From Arthrobacter sp. Hiyo8 (lineage in GTDB: Bacteria > Actinomycetota > Actinomycetes > Actinomycetales > Micrococcaceae), in NCBI GenBank assembly GCA_001549895.1, contig AP014719.1, positions 3,100,001 to 3,164,000 of the forward strand: a DNA stretch of 64,000 bases. Direction: 5' to 3'. Of the stretch, positions 40,446 through 51,682 are shown one piece after another. Each line of letters begins with the position of its first letter. Within the stretch, counting starts at the first letter, position 1. The notes beneath the pieces were generated by a model. The model made no database searches and was not told the DNA's origin. It saw only the letters and a program-made list of their open reading frames with translations. A program made the position numbers and the translations under genes.

Positions 40446-43277
40446 ATGGCAATCGAGATCAACGGAACAGCCACCGAGGCCGCTCCACGCCCGGGCCAGT
40501 GCCTTCGGACGTTCCTGCGCGAACAGGGCAACTTCGGCGTCAAGAAGGGGTGCGACGGCGGCGACTGCGGCGCTTGTACCGTCCACGTGGACGGCATACC
40601 CGTGCACAGTTGCATCTACCCGGCCGTCCGAGCCGAAGGGCACTCGGTCACCACCATCGAGGGGCTCTCGAACGGGGAAGAGCTTCATCCCGTGCAGGAG
40701 CAGTTCCTGGAAAACCAGGGCTTCCAGTGCGGTTTCTGCACGGCCGGCATGATGATGACGGCCGCCACCTTCGACGAGGAACAGAAAGCCAACCTCCCCC
40801 GAAACCTCAAGGGTAACCTGTGCCGCTGCACGGGTTACCGCTCCATTGCGGACGCCGTGTGCGGTGACGCCGGCGACGGGCACAACACCTCCGACGGCGG
40901 CGCCGCGTCGCAGTCCGGCGCGGGATCAAAGGGTTCAGGTCAGCTCGGCGACAACGTTCCCGCCCGGCGGGGCGCGCCGTCGTCACCGGCACCGCCCGCT
41001 ACACCCTCGACGTCCCGGCGGAACAGCTCCCAGGCCTGCTGCACCTGAAGCTGCTGCGCTCGCCACATGCGCATGCCCGGATTGTCTCCATCGATGCGAC
41101 GGCGGCCCTTCAGGTACCCGGCGTCGTCGCGGTTTTCACGCATGAGGACGCGCCGGGCCGGTTGTTCTCCACCGCCCAGCACGAGCTTTACACCGATGAT
41201 CCCGACGATACCCGCGTCCTCGACAACGTAGTGCGCTTCATCGGCCAGCGGGTGGCCGCCGTCGTCGCCGAATCGGTGGGCGCAGCGGAAGCCGGGCCCG
41301 GGCCATCAGGGTGGAATATGAACTCCTTGACGCTGTCTTCTCGCCACAGGACGCGTTGCTGCCGGGTGCGCCCGCGATCCATGGGGAGAAAGACGGGGAA
41401 ACGGCACGGATTTCCCGCCCGCAGAACAACGTCGTGGCGGAGGTCCATTCCGAGCTGGGGAACGTCGAAGCCGGATTCGCGGCGGCCGACTTCATCCACG
41501 AGAACACCTACCAGACCCAGAGGGTCCAGCACGTCGCAATGGAAACGCACTGTTCCATCGCGTGGGTGGAGCCCTCCGACAATCCGGGGGAGGACCGGCT
41601 CATGGTGCGTTCCTCCAGCCAGGTCCCGTTCCTGGTCCGGCGAACACTTGCCCGCGTGTTCGACCTTCCCGAAGACCGCATCCGCGTGGTGGCAGGCCGC
41701 GTGGGAGGCGGGTTCGGCGGCAAGCAGGAAGTGCTCACCGAGGACCTCGTAGCCATGGCGGCACTCAAGCTGCGCCGGCCGGTGCAGGTGGAATTCACCC
41801 GCACCGAGCAATTCACCTCCACCACCACGCGCCACCCCTTCACTATCAAGGTCAAAGCAGGGGCGAGCAATGACGGCCAGCTGACGGCGATGCAGCTGGA
41901 CGTGGTCACCAACACCGGCGCGTACGGAAACCACGCGCCCGGAGTGATGTTCCACGGTTGCGGCGAGTCCCTGGCCGTCTACAAATGTGCCAACAAGAAA
42001 GTGGATGCGCAGGCCGTCTACACCAACACAGTCCCGGCCGGCGCCTTCCGTGGCTACGGACTGAGCCAAATGATCTTCGCGATCGAATCCGCCATCGACG
42101 AGCTCGCCGTCGGAATCGGCATGGACCCCTTGGACTTCCGGCTCAAGAACATGGTCCGGCCGGGTGACCACATGCTCTCCACGAACCCGGAACCGGAAGA
42201 GGACGTTTACTACGGGAGCTACGGACTGGACCAGTGTGTGGCTCTGGTCCGGGATGCCCTCGAGCGGGGCGATAAACGCTACCGGGATGCCGGCCTCGAC
42301 AACTTCGGCCCGGGGTGGGTCACGGGCGTGGGGTCCGCGCTGTCCATGATCGACACGGTTCCGCCCCGCGGCCACTTCGCCCACACGCGCCTCAGGCTCC
42401 TGCCGGACGGTACGTTCGACGCCGCCGTCGGGACCGCCGAGTTCGGCAACGGCACCACCACGGTCCACGCCCAACTGGCGGCGACCGCCCTGGCCACGAC
42501 GGCGTCGAACGTGGCCGTGCGCCAGTCCGACACGGACCTCGTGGAGCACGATACCGGCGCATTCGGCTCCGCTGGAACCGTGGTGGCCGGGCAGGCAACC
42601 TTGCTCGCGGCGCAGGAGCTCGCGGTCCGGATCCGGACTGTGGCGGCCGCGTTCGCCGGTGCGCCGGAGGCGGACTGCGTGCTCGAGGACGGTGCGGTGC
42701 GTTGGGGTGAGCGGGTGGTTCCCTTTACCGAGGTGTACGACGCCGCACAGCAGCAGGGCATGGAACTCGCCACCGAAGGGCGTTGGGGCGGAACTCCGCG
42801 TTCGGTCGCCTTCAACGTCCACGGATTCCGGGTGGCCGTGAACACCGGCACGGGGGAACTGAGGATCCTGCAGAGCGTCCAGGCGGCCGATGCCGGCGTC
42901 GTGGTCAATCCACGGCAATGCCGCGGCCAGGTGGAAGGCGGAATCGCCCAGGCGCTGGGAGTCGCGCTGTATGAGGAAGTCCGGGTGAACGACGCAGGCA
43001 AGGTCACCACCGACATCCTGCGGCAATATCACATCCCCTCTTTCGCGGACGTGCCACGCAGCGAGGTCTATTTCGCGAAAACGAACGACCAGATGGGGCC
43101 GCTCGGTGCGAAGTCCATGAGCGAGAGCCCGTTCAACCCGTGGCACCCGCGCTGGCCAACGCCATCCGGAACGCCACCGGGGTGAGGTTCGTGGCGCTCC
43201 CCATCGCCCGGGACAAGATCTACCTGGCGCTGAAGGACGCCGCCGCCTCCACCCCTACCCAACTGACTCGCATTTAA
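40446..43277 (+). CDS. Xanthine dehydrogenase, fused 2Fe-2S and molybdopterin domains
   Basis: About 944 residues after three bases are restored near 40970, 41300 and 43145. Residues 1-150 are a two-cluster iron-sulfur unit with [25 protein letters not shown] and CRCTGY. After a Gly/Ser linker the molybdopterin domain runs to the end, with [44 protein letters not shown] and [17 protein letters not shown]. It hydroxylates hypoxanthine and xanthine to urate. The two units are separate proteins in many bacteria but fused here. The last seven codons, PTQLTRI plus the TAA, come from palindromic repeat copy 3. Confidence 0.88.
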
Positions 43278-43323
43278 TGTCGTTATCGAGCCTCATAACG
43301 GCATCTACTGCGAGTTAGTTGGG
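43258..43323. repeat. Intergenic palindromic repeat, short form (copy 3)
   Basis: 66 bp from CCCAACTGACTCGCATTTAA to TGCGAGTTAGTTGGG, the same length as copy 1. The inner arms are TGTCGTTATCGAG and CTCATAACGGCA. It overlaps the 3' end of the xanthine dehydrogenase gene and supplies its stop codon, and it ends 20 bp before the convergent mocA gene end. Confidence 0.85.
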
Positions 43324-43343
43324 TGGCCGGGCCGCGATGGGGG

Positions 43344-43972
43344 CTAGTCGCGGAGGAGGTGCAGCTTGTCCTTCGTGTCCACGTCGGCTCCGTCGGTGAG
43401 GTCGCTGCAGTCGACGACGTCCACCAGTCCGGGGTGCGCCTTGAGGAAACGGCGTGCCCGGCGTCGCCGACGGCGGACTCCGCGACCTCGGCGCGGAGGC
43501 CGACGTCGATGATCAACGGGTGGCCGCGCCTTAGCTTTGTTGTGTGGCCACCGTCGAAGGCGGCTTCCGGGTATCCCGCCGCAGTCACCCGGCCGGCTTG
43601 GTGCGCTGCTAACAGCCTGGCGACGACGGCGGGGGTCACCCCAGGTTGGTCCACCAAAGTCACCATGACATTGTGGCCGTATGTAGCTGCCGCAATACCG
43701 GTGCGGAACGAGCTGGCCATGCCGGCTGCCCACTCCGGGTTGTCGACGACGAGGTACTGGTCCAGCTCCGTAGCGCGACGGACCCGCTCGGCTCCGGCAC
43801 CGAGCACTACGACTACCTTGAGGCATCCGCCGTCGAGCAATGTCTTGGCGAGCACTTCCACCAAGGTCCGGCCGCGGAAGGGCAGCAGCGCCTTGGGGCC
43901 GAGTCCCAGGCGAGTCCCTGCGCCGCCGGCCAACAATACACCGGTGGTGGCTACGGGGCTGGAATCGTTCAT
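43344..43972 (-). CDS. MocA/MobA-like molybdenum cofactor nucleotidyltransferase
   Basis: About 209 residues after one base is restored near 43460. The N terminus has LLAGGAGTRLGLGPKALLPF, the nucleotide and Lys motif of the GT-A-fold NTP transferases. VDQPGVTPAVVARLL and GHPLIIDVGLR follow. In xdh loci these enzymes attach CMP to molybdenum cofactor or otherwise prepare it for hydroxylases. It is convergent with the xanthine dehydrogenase genes. The ATG at 43972 follows AAGGTG; a Met six codons earlier is possible. Confidence 0.8.
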
Positions 43973-44174
43973 GGGGTTCACCTTATCCATGTGCCTTCGC
44001 GGGGTCTCTAGGTTCACCTTGCACTCCAATATAGGTCTACCGAAAAAGGTTGAATATTACCCATGGGTAGGCCTTCTGGCAGACTCCTATGGCCGATATT
44101 CTCTTAGGGACTTCACGAGAGTCAGTGGTCATCGAAGGGGATGCAATGACGCATCCGCGGTGGAAAGAGGGTTT

Positions 44175-44366
44175 ATGTCTGGCATTTTCGAAATTCTGGC
44201 AGCTGGGGAGCAATCGTTCCGTTTCCGGTTGAAGGCCGATGATGGAACGGTAGTGGCGGTGTCGCCCAAGTTCCCGGATATTGCGGCCCTTGTGGCCGGT
44301 ATCAACGCAGTCAGGGAGAATGCCGCCACAGGATTCGTGGTGGATCGGCGCTCGCTCGGAGCGTAG
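44175..44366 (+). CDS. YegP/DUF1508-type small protein
   Basis: An intact protein of 63 residues. It opens MSGIFEILAAGEQSFRFRL, the pattern of the DUF1508 (YegP) repeat, with residues predicted to form a small beta-beta-alpha unit ending NAATGFVVDRRS. The family is widespread and its function is not settled. It is monomeric in repeat number here. AGAGG precedes the ATG. A strong hairpin follows 5 bp after the stop. Confidence 0.75.
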   Translation: MSGIFEILAAGEQSFRFRLKADDGTVVAVSPKFPDIAALVAGINAVRENAATGFVVDRRSLGA

Positions 44367-44371
44367 CAATA

Positions 44372-44408
44372 AATCGGCGGTAGTGCTCAAGGAGCACTAC
44401 CGCCGATT
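44372..44408. terminator. Bidirectional terminator between yegP-like gene and aceE
   Basis: A perfect 17-bp stem, AATCGGCGGTAGTGCTC with GAGCACTACCGCCGATT, and a three-base loop. It is followed by CTTATTT on the plus strand and preceded by an A-rich stretch for the minus strand. It ends both the YegP-like gene and the convergent aceE gene. Confidence 0.85.
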
Positions 44409-44423
44409 CTTATTTAAAGCTGT

Positions 44424-47176
44424 TTAGGAGTCGCCCCCCGAACCGCCGGTGGTGCCGGCGGTCACGTCGAGGAGCTTGTACCGGTCAATGGCGTACGACG
44501 GCGCACTCGGGTCAACCTCGCCCCTCGCCGCGAGGAGCTGCAGGGTTTTGACGACGATGGAGTGGGTGTCGTTTTTGAAGAAGCGGCGTGCGGCTTGGCG
44601 GGTGTCGGAGAATCCGAATCCGTCGGCGCCGAGGGAGGCGAATTCGTTGGGGATGAATTGGCGGATCTGGTCCGGGACGGCTTTCATGTAGTCGGTGACG
44701 GCGATGACCGGTCCGGTGGCGCCGGCGAGTTGCTGGGCGACGAAGGGGGTGCGGGGTTCGTCGCCGGGGTTCAGGAAGGCGTGTTCTTCGGCGGCGAGTC
44801 CGTCGCGTCGGAGTTCGTTCCAGGAGGTCACGGACCAGACGTCGGCGGAGACTCCCCAGTCCTGGGCGAGGACTTTCTGGGCTTCCAGGGCCCAGGGGAC
44901 CGAGACGCCGGAGGCCAGGAGCTGTGCCCGGGGACGCTTTTTGTCCCGATCCTCGGGCTCCGCCGGGGCGAGCAGGTAGATGCCCTTCAGGAGGCCCTCG
45001 GTGTCGAGGTTTTCCGGTTCCGCGGGCTGGCTGATCGGTTCGTTGTACACGGTGAGGTAGTACATCAAGTTCCGGTCGGCGGAGTCCGGGCCGTACATGC
45101 GTTCGAGGCCGTCGCGGATGATGTGTCCGATTTCGTAGCCGTAGGCGGGTCGTAGGTGAGGACGGCGGGGTTGGTGGAGGCCAGGATGGGGGAGTGTCCG
45201 TCGGCGTGCTGGAGTCCTTCGCCGGTGAGGGTGGTCCGTCCTGCGGTGGCGCCGATGATGAAGCCGCGGGTCATTTGGTCCGCGGCGGCCCAGAAGGCGT
45301 CGCCGGTGCGTTGGAAGCCGAACATGGAGTAGAACACGTAGATCGGCACGAGGGGTTCGCCGTGGGTGGCGTAGGCGGTGCCGGCGGCGGTGAAGGCCGC
45401 GACGGCGCCGGCTTCGTTGATGCCGGGGTGGATGAGCTGGCCCATGGGGGATTCCTTGTAGGCCAGGACGAGGTCCCGGTCCACGGAGAGGTAGTTCTGG
45501 CCCTTGGGGTTGTAGATCTTCGCGGTCGGGAAGAACGCGTCCATGCCGAAGGTCCGCGATTCGTCCGGGACGATGGGGACAATCCGGTGCCCGAACTTCT
45601 TGTCGCGGAGCAGGTCTTTGAGCAGGCGGACGAAGGCCATGGTGGTGGCGGCCTGCTGCTTGCCGGTTCCCCGTTTGGCAACGTCAAAAGTCTTGGCGTC
45701 GGGCAGCTCGATGGCCGCATGGTTGGAACGCCGTTCGGGGACCGAACCTCCCAGTACAGCTCGGCGCTCAAGGAGATAGGCGATCTCGGGTGCGTCCATG
45801 CCGGGGTGGTAATACGGGGGACGGTACAGATCCTCTTCCAAACGGGCATCTGAAATCGGAATCCTGAGGTAGTCCCTGAATTCCTTGAGGTCTTCCATGG
45901 TGAGTTTCTTCATTTGGTGGGTCGCGTTGCGGCCCTCGAAGTGGGGTCCGAGTCCGTAGCCCTTGACGGTCTTGGCCAGGATCACGGTGGGTTTGCCCTT
46001 GAACTCGACCGCGGCCTTGTACGCGGCGTAGACCTTGCGGTAGTCGTGGCCGCCGCGTTTGAGGTTCCAGATCTGGTTGTCGTCCAGGTCCGCGACCATG
46101 TCCTTGGTGGCCGGGGTTTTCCCGAAGAAGTGTTCGCGGACGAACCGCCGGATTCGGCCTTGTAGGTCTGGTAGTCCCCGTCGACGGTTTCGTTCATGAT
46201 CTTCACCAGGGACCCGTCGGTGTCCTTGGCCAGCAGCTCGTCCCATTCCCGGCCCCAGACGACCTTGATGACGTTCCAGCCCGCGCCGCGGAAGAACGCC
46301 TCCAGTTCCTGCATGATCTTCCCGTTGCCCGGACCGGTCCGTCCAGGCGCTGGAGGTTGCAGTTGATCACGAAGTTCAGGTTGTCCAGGTTCTCGTTCGC
46401 GGCGAGCTGGAGCAGGCCGCGGGACTCGGGCTCGTCCATTTCCCCGTCGCCCAGGAACGCCCAGACCTGCTGGTCACTGGTGTCCTTCAGGCCGCGGTCG
46501 TGCAGGTAGCGGTTGGACTGGGCCTGGTAGATCGCGTTCATCGGGCCGATGCCCATGGACACGGTCGGGAATTCCCAGAACGCGGGCATCAGGCGCGGGT
46601 GCGGGTAGGAGGAAAGGGCGTGGCCCTGCTTGGACTTTTCCTGCCGGAACCCGTCCAGGTCCTCCTCCGAGAGCCGGCCTTCCATGAACGCCCTGGCGTA
46701 CATGCCCGGGGACGCGTGGCCCTGGAAGAAGACCTGGTCCCCGCCCGAGGGTGGTCCTTGCCGCGGAAGAAATGGTTGAAGCCGACCTCGTACAGGGTCG
46801 CGGCCCCGGCATAGGTGGAAATGTGCCCGCCCACCCCGATGTCCGCCCGCTGGGCCCGGTGCACCATCACGGCCGCGTTCCAGCGCATGTACGCCCGGTA
46901 CCGGCGCTCGAACTCCTCGTTGCCCGGGAACTCCGCTTCCTGGTCCGCCGGGATCGTGTTCACGTAATCGGTGGTCGTCACCATCGGCACCCCCACCGAC
47001 TGGGACCCCGCCCGCTGAAGCAGGCTGCGCATGATGAACTGCGCCCGCTCCGTGCCCTGCTCCCTGATCAACGCATCCAAAGACTCAACCCACTCGGCAG
47101 TCTCTTCCGGATCACGATCAGGCAGCTGGGAAGTCAACCCGCTAAGGATGTGTGAGGTCTCTTCTCCTGCAGCCAC
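44424..47176 (-). CDS. aceE: Pyruvate dehydrogenase E1 component, AceE type
   Basis: About 918 residues after four bases are restored near 45150, 46150, 46340 and 46750. It is the homodimeric E1 that decarboxylates pyruvate with thiamine diphosphate and passes the acetyl group to E2. The thiamine motif is [20 protein letters not shown] then NFVINCN. Other hallmarks are [36 protein letters not shown] and [17 protein letters not shown]. The GTG at 47176 follows AGAGAGGTTGGAC. An operator pair (47244-47279) lies upstream. Its place inside a purine/glyoxylate island suggests it is tuned to pyruvate from malic enzyme. Confidence 0.9.
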
Positions 47177-47243
47177 GTCCAACCTCTCTTCATTGAATGT
47201 CTGGGCGCTTGCACTGTGGTGCGCGCTGAACCGTGCATAGAAA

Positions 47244-47279
47244 TTTCGTATTGTGAGAATATAATTCTGTAATTCGAGA
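47244..47279. promoter_or_regulatory. Operator pair D1 (aceE side)
   Basis: TTTCG-TATTG-TGAGA (47244-47258) and TTCTG-TAATT-CGAGA (47265-47279), centres 21 bp apart, lie 68 bp upstream of the aceE GTG. The first site resembles the first site of pair A (TTTCGTATTATGGAT). Confidence 0.55.
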
Positions 47280-47416
47280 TTAGCCATGCGTTCGTCAAGC
47301 GTCAATCTCGTCCGCGGAGACTAGCGCCCAGGGGGTCCCGCGGCGCCCACGCTGCCGTTTGTGACCGCCGTCGGGAGCTTGGCCCTTGACCAAAGGTGAC
47401 CTGGCTCATACAGTTA

Positions 47417-47452
47417 TTTCACTATTCAATAACTAGATTCCACGATGCGAAA
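47417..47452. promoter_or_regulatory. Operator pair D2 (NCS1 side)
   Basis: TTTCA-CTATT-CAATA (47417-47431) and TTCCA-CGATG-CGAAA (47438-47452), centres 21 bp apart, lie 68 bp upstream of the NCS1 permease ATG at 47520. They are on the other side of the divergent promoter region from pair D1. Confidence 0.55.
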
Positions 47453-47519
47453 AGCTTCAACTCCTCTCACAGCGTCTCGGAAGCCTAGTTGCAGCACCAC
47501 AAAGAAGTGGAGATCCACG

Positions 47520-49085
47520 ATGCAATCGACTCCCCCAGTCGGCGTCACAACGGCTCCGGAGCAGACCATCCTGCCAGGCAGTTCGGTCCATCCGTCAGTA
47601 GGAAATGAAACCCTGTGCGATGTAGCGTCCGTCGCAGCGGGCCGAGACATCAGCCCCACCCTCTATAACCTCGACCTCGCCCCTACCAAGAAGGAGGGTA
47701 GGCGCTGGACCAGCTACAGCATCTTCACCCTCTGGGCCAACGACGTCCACAGCCTTGGCAACTACGCTTTTGCGATCGGCCTCTTTTCCCTTGGCCTGGG
47801 CGGGTGGCAAATCCTCGTGGCCCTGGGCATCGGCGCCGTCTTGCTGTTCACCCTCTTGACCTTCTCCGGTTTCATGGGCCAGAAGACCGGTGTTCCCTTC
47901 CCGGTCATGAGCCGGATCAGCTTCGGTATCCGGGGCGCCCAGCTGGCCAGCCTCGTCCGCGGGGCCGTGGCCATCGCCTGGTTCGGAATCCAGACGTACC
48001 TTGCCTCCGTGGTGCTCCGCGTCATGCTTGTCGCCATGTTCCCGGGCTCAAGGAGATGGACGCCAACTCGATCCTCGGCCTGTCCACCCTTGGTTGGATC
48101 GCTTTCGTATCGCTCTGGATTGTCCAGTTGGTCATTGTCAGCTTCGGTATGGAAATGATCCGAAAGTACGAGGCCTTCGCAGGCCCATCATTCTCGCCAC
48201 CATGCTGGCCATTGCCATCTGGGTCTTCGTTGAGGCCGGGGGTGCCATCCAGTGGTCCGGCATCAAGGGCCTCGAAGGCGGCGAGATGTGGCGCACGATC
48301 TTTGCCGGCGGCGCCCTCTGGGTCTCCATCTACGGCACGTTCGTCTTGAACTTCTGTGACTTCACCCGCTCCTCGGTGTCCAAGAAGTCGATTGTCCGTG
48401 GCAACTTCTGGGGCATCCCCATCAACATGCTCCTCTTCGGCGCAATCGTGGTGATCATGGCCGGCGGCCAGTACAAGATCAACGGCAAGATCATTGAAAG
48501 CCCCTCGGACATCGTGCAGAGCATCCCCAACACGCTCTTCCTGGTCCTGGCTTGCCTCGCTTTGCTGATCCTGACCATCGCGGTCAACCTGATGGCGAAC
48601 TTCGTGGCACCCGTCTACGCCTGACCAACCTCTTCCCCAAGCACCTGAACTTCCGCAAGGCAGCCTGGGTCAGCGGTACCATCGGCCTGATCATCCTGCC
48701 GTGGAACCTCTACAACAACCCCCTCGTGATCGTGTACTTCCTGGGCGGACTCGGCGCGCTGCTCGGCCCGCTGTTCGGCGTCGTCATGGCCGACTACTGG
48801 CTTCTGCGCCGCGGCAAGGTCAACGTCCTCGATCTCTACACGGACCACCCTTCGGGCACCTACTTCTACAAGCGAGGCGTCAACCCCAGGGCGATCGCCG
48901 CCATGGTTCCGGCCGCCGTCGTCGCCATCCTTATCGCGTTCGTTCCCGCACTGGAGGCCGCGGCACCGTTCGCCTGGTTCTTCGGCGCAGGCATCGGGGC
49001 GTTGTGCTACTACTTGTTCGCGGACAAGAAGCAGCAGCACACCGACGTCTCCGGCGAGCCGATCGCCGTCGTCAGCAACCACTAA
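47520..49085 (+). CDS. NCS1-family permease, hydantoin/purine type
   Basis: About 522 residues after three bases are restored near 48045, 48185 and 48620. It is a second NCS1 symporter, with SPTLYNLDLAPTKKEGRRW, SIFTLWANDVHSLGNYAFA and GQKTGVPFPVMSRISFG. AIAWFGIQTYLASVV and LNFCDFTRSS follow. The C-terminal part is LYNNPLVIVYFLGGLGALLG. It differs clearly from the permease at 27436. The hydantoin-racemase-like gene follows it, so the substrate may be allantoin or another hydantoin. The ATG at 47520 is preceded by TGGAG. The gene ends just before palindromic repeat copy 4. Confidence 0.82.
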
Positions 49086-49087
49086 TA

Positions 49088-49211
49088 TTCAACTCACTCG
49101 CAGTTGTTGTCGTTTTCGCCCGTCAAAACGACAACAACTGCGAGGGCCCACACCGTCAGGGTTCCCTGGCCGAGCTTGCGAGGCGAGGGTGGCGGTGGGG
49201 ATTAGTTGGGC
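49088..49211. repeat. Intergenic palindromic repeat, long form (copy 4)
   Basis: 124 bp. It opens TTCAACTCACTCGCAG. The arms are AGTTGTTGTCGTTTT and AAAACGACAACAACT, and compared with copy 2 both arms change together. The second module, AGGGTTCCCTGGCCGAGCTT then GCGAGGCGAGGGTGGCGGTG, matches copy 2, and the end is TTAGTTGGGC. It fills the gap between the NCS1 permease and the racemase-like gene, whose AGGAGG follows at once. Confidence 0.85.
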
Positions 49212-49227
49212 TATCCAGGAGGAACAC

Positions 49228-49986
49228 ATGCGCATCCTCGTCGCAAACGTCAACACCACCCAATCCATGACCGACTTCATCGCAGCCCAGGCGCGAAGCG
49301 TCGCGGCGCCCGGAACCGAGATCATCGGCATCACCCCGCGGTTCGGCGCCGATTCGTGCGAAGGGAACTTTGAAAGCTACCTCGCGGCCATCGCGGTGAT
49401 GGACCGCGTGGTCAACTACCCCGAACCGTTCGACGCCGTCATCCAGGCCGGCTACGGCGAGCACGGCCGCGAGGGACTCCAGGAGCTCCTCGACGTTCCG
49501 GTGGTCGACATCACCGAGGCCGCGGCCAGCACCGCGATGTTCCTCGGGCACAAATACTCCGTGGTCACCACGTTGGACCGCGCGGTCCCGCTCATCGAGG
49601 ACCGCCTCAAGCTTGCCGGCCTCGACGACCGCTGTGCATCCGTCCGCGCGAGCGGCATGGCAGTGCTGGAACTCGAGGAGTACCCGGAACGCGCAGTCGA
49701 GGCCATCGTGGAACAGGCCGAACGAGCCGTGCGTGACGACAAGGCCGAGGTCATCGTCCTCGGCTGCGGCGGCATGGCAGGACTCGACGAGCAGATCCGC
49801 CAACGCTGCGGCGTTCCGGTGGTGGACGGCGTGGCCGCAGCCGTGACCATCGCCGAGTCGCTCGTCCGCCTGGGACTGTCCACGTCCAAGGTCCGGACCT
49901 ACGCCACACCGCGCCCCAAGACCGTCATAGGCTGGCCCCTGACCACAACGGACACGACGACGGCGGATGCTCCCGCCGCGCACTAG
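49228..49986 (+). CDS. Hydantoin/allantoin racemase-like protein
   Basis: An intact protein of 252 residues of the Asp/Glu/hydantoin racemase superfamily. It opens [20 protein letters not shown], close to the MRI-x-NPNTT start of hydantoin racemases. In active members a first catalytic Cys lies in a motif like ACFGDPG. Here the same place reads [12 protein letters not shown], so that Cys is Gly. The second Cys is present in [11 protein letters not shown]. Racemisation by the usual two-Cys mechanism is therefore doubtful. The AGGAGG seven bases before the ATG lies just past repeat copy 4. It is upstream of an SDR gene by 21 bp. Confidence 0.72.
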   Translation: MRILVANVNTTQSMTDFIAAQARSVAAPGTEIIGITPRFGADSCEGNFESYLAAIAVMDRVVNYPEPFDAVIQAGYGEHGREGLQELLDVPVVDITEAAASTAMFLGHKYSVVTTLDRAVPLIEDRLKLAGLDDRCASVRASGMAVLELEEYPERAVEAIVEQAERAVRDDKAEVIVLGCGGMAGLDEQIRQRCGVPVVDGVAAAVTIAESLVRLGLSTSKVRTYATPRPKTVIGWPLTTTDTTTADAPAAH

Positions 49987-50007
49987 CCCGACAAACAGGA
50001 GAACCGC

Positions 50008-50771
50008 GTGAGCGAAACCATCCTCACCCGGCCCGGGTGGCCGTCGTCACCGGAGCCGGCTCCGGGATCGGGCGGGCAGTTGCCCGGCTTCTGTTGGCGG
50101 AGGGCTACAGCGTTGCCCTCGCCGGCCGGCGGGAAGCGCAGCTTCTCGAGACTGCCAACGGCCACCCCGAGGCGCTTGCGGTGCCGTGCGATGTGACAGT
50201 GCCCGACGACGTCGCGCGCCTTTTCGAGGCGACCCGCCGGCGCTGGGGGAGGGTTGATGTCCTGTTCAATAACGCCGGCATCTTCGGCCCTTCCGGGGGT
50301 GTGGACGAGATCAGCGTGGCCGATTGGAATGCCACGTTGTCCGTGAATGTCACCGGATCCATGCTGTGCGCAGCGGAGGCCGTCCGGACGATGAGGGCGC
50401 AGGAGCCGCAAGGCGGACGCATCATCAACAACGGCTCCATCTCAGCCCATTCGCCGCGGCCATTGTCCGTCGCGTACACCGTGAGCAAGCACGCCATGAG
50501 CGGCCTGACCAAGAGCATCGAGCTGGACGGGCGTCCGTATGGCATTACGTGCGGGCAGATCGATATCGGCAACACACGCACCGAGATCATGGACACCATC
50601 GGCGTGGGCTCGGGGGCACTCCAGGCCGATGGAAGCAGGCGCGTGGAGCCGATGTTTCCTGTGGGGGACGCTGCCCGCGCGGTGCTCATGATGGCGAACA
50701 TGCCGGCGTCGGCCAATGTCGGCTCCGTGGTGGTGACCGCTGCGGGAATGCCGTTCGTGGGCCGCGGCTAG
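50008..50771 (+). CDS. Short-chain dehydrogenase/reductase
   Basis: About 254 residues after one base is restored near 50035; the corrected start is [18 protein letters not shown]. The Rossmann glycine motif is [12 protein letters not shown] follows, and the catalytic Ser and Tyr-x3-Lys are in NGSISAHS and [10 protein letters not shown]. It is an NAD(P)-dependent oxidoreductase whose substrate is unknown. It is the second gene of the racemase-SDR pair (GTG after AGGAGAACC). Its end overlaps the convergent glutaminase gene by 4 bp. Confidence 0.8.
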
Positions 50772-51677
50772 AAAATCGACCAGCCCGTGCGGGTGGTGAA
50801 CTCGTCGAGGGCGGCAACGCCCGCGAGTGAATTCCCGGATCGTCCCAGGCCGGGCTCCAGACGCAGATGGTGCATTTGTTGGGTACCACTGCCACAATGC
50901 CGCCACCCACTCCGCTCTTTCCAGGGAGTCCTACGCGGTAGGCGAATTCGCCGGCGGCGTCGTAGGTGCCGCACGTGAGCATCACGGCGTTGATTCTCTT
51001 GGTCTGGGACGGGACAGCAGCGGTGTGCCGTTCCCGCGCAGCCCGTTGTTGGCCAGGAACCTGCTCGCCAGGGCCAAGTCGGTGCAGCTCATTTCCAGGG
51101 CGCACTGGCTGATGTAAGCCTCGAGGACCGATTCCACGGGGTTTTCCAGGTTCCCGTAGCTGGCCAGGAAGTGTGCCAGCGAGGCATTGCGGTGGCTGTT
51201 GGCCGCCTCCGACGCTGCCACTTCGGGGTCCGTATCGACGGAGTTGTTACCGCTTTCTTGGCGGAGCAATTCCCGGACGGGAGATGGCGAGCTGCCCGCG
51301 ATGCTGAGCAGCCTGTCCGTGACAACAAGGGCGCCGGCGTTGATGAACGGATTCCGCGGAATTCCGTCCTCATGTTCCAGCTGCACCAAGGAATTGAATG
51401 GATTGCCTGAAGGCTCCCTGAACACGCGCTTCCAGATCCGGTCGCCATCGCCAGCGAGCACGAGGGCGAGGGCGTAGACCTTCGAAATGCTTTGGATGGA
51501 GAAGGGCACGTCGGCGTCTCCGGAGGAGAACACGTCGCCGTTGGCGGTTGCCATGGAAATGCCGAATTGCTTGGCATCCACCGCGGCCAGGCTCGGGATG
51601 TAGTCGGCAGGTGCTCCTTGGCCGAGCAAGGGCCGGACCGTGCCGACAATGTCGTCAAGGAGATTCTGGAGGTCCAT
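50768..51677 (-). CDS. glsA: Glutaminase
   Basis: About 303 residues after two bases are restored near 50850 and 51010. It hydrolyses glutamine to glutamate and ammonia. It has the SxxK catalytic pair in [16 protein letters not shown], then [20 protein letters not shown] and [13 protein letters not shown], which belong to the beta-lactamase-like glutaminase fold. [20 protein letters not shown] and [17 protein letters not shown] complete the family pattern. The ATG is 5 bp after the pucR stop, so the two form an operon. Confidence 0.9.
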
Positions 51678-51682
51678 GCTAC

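Noticed and set aside
44424..47305. aceE as a pseudogene in four pieces
   Set aside because: All thiamine and family motifs are intact once four single bases in G/C runs are restored; the pattern matches the error found across the window.
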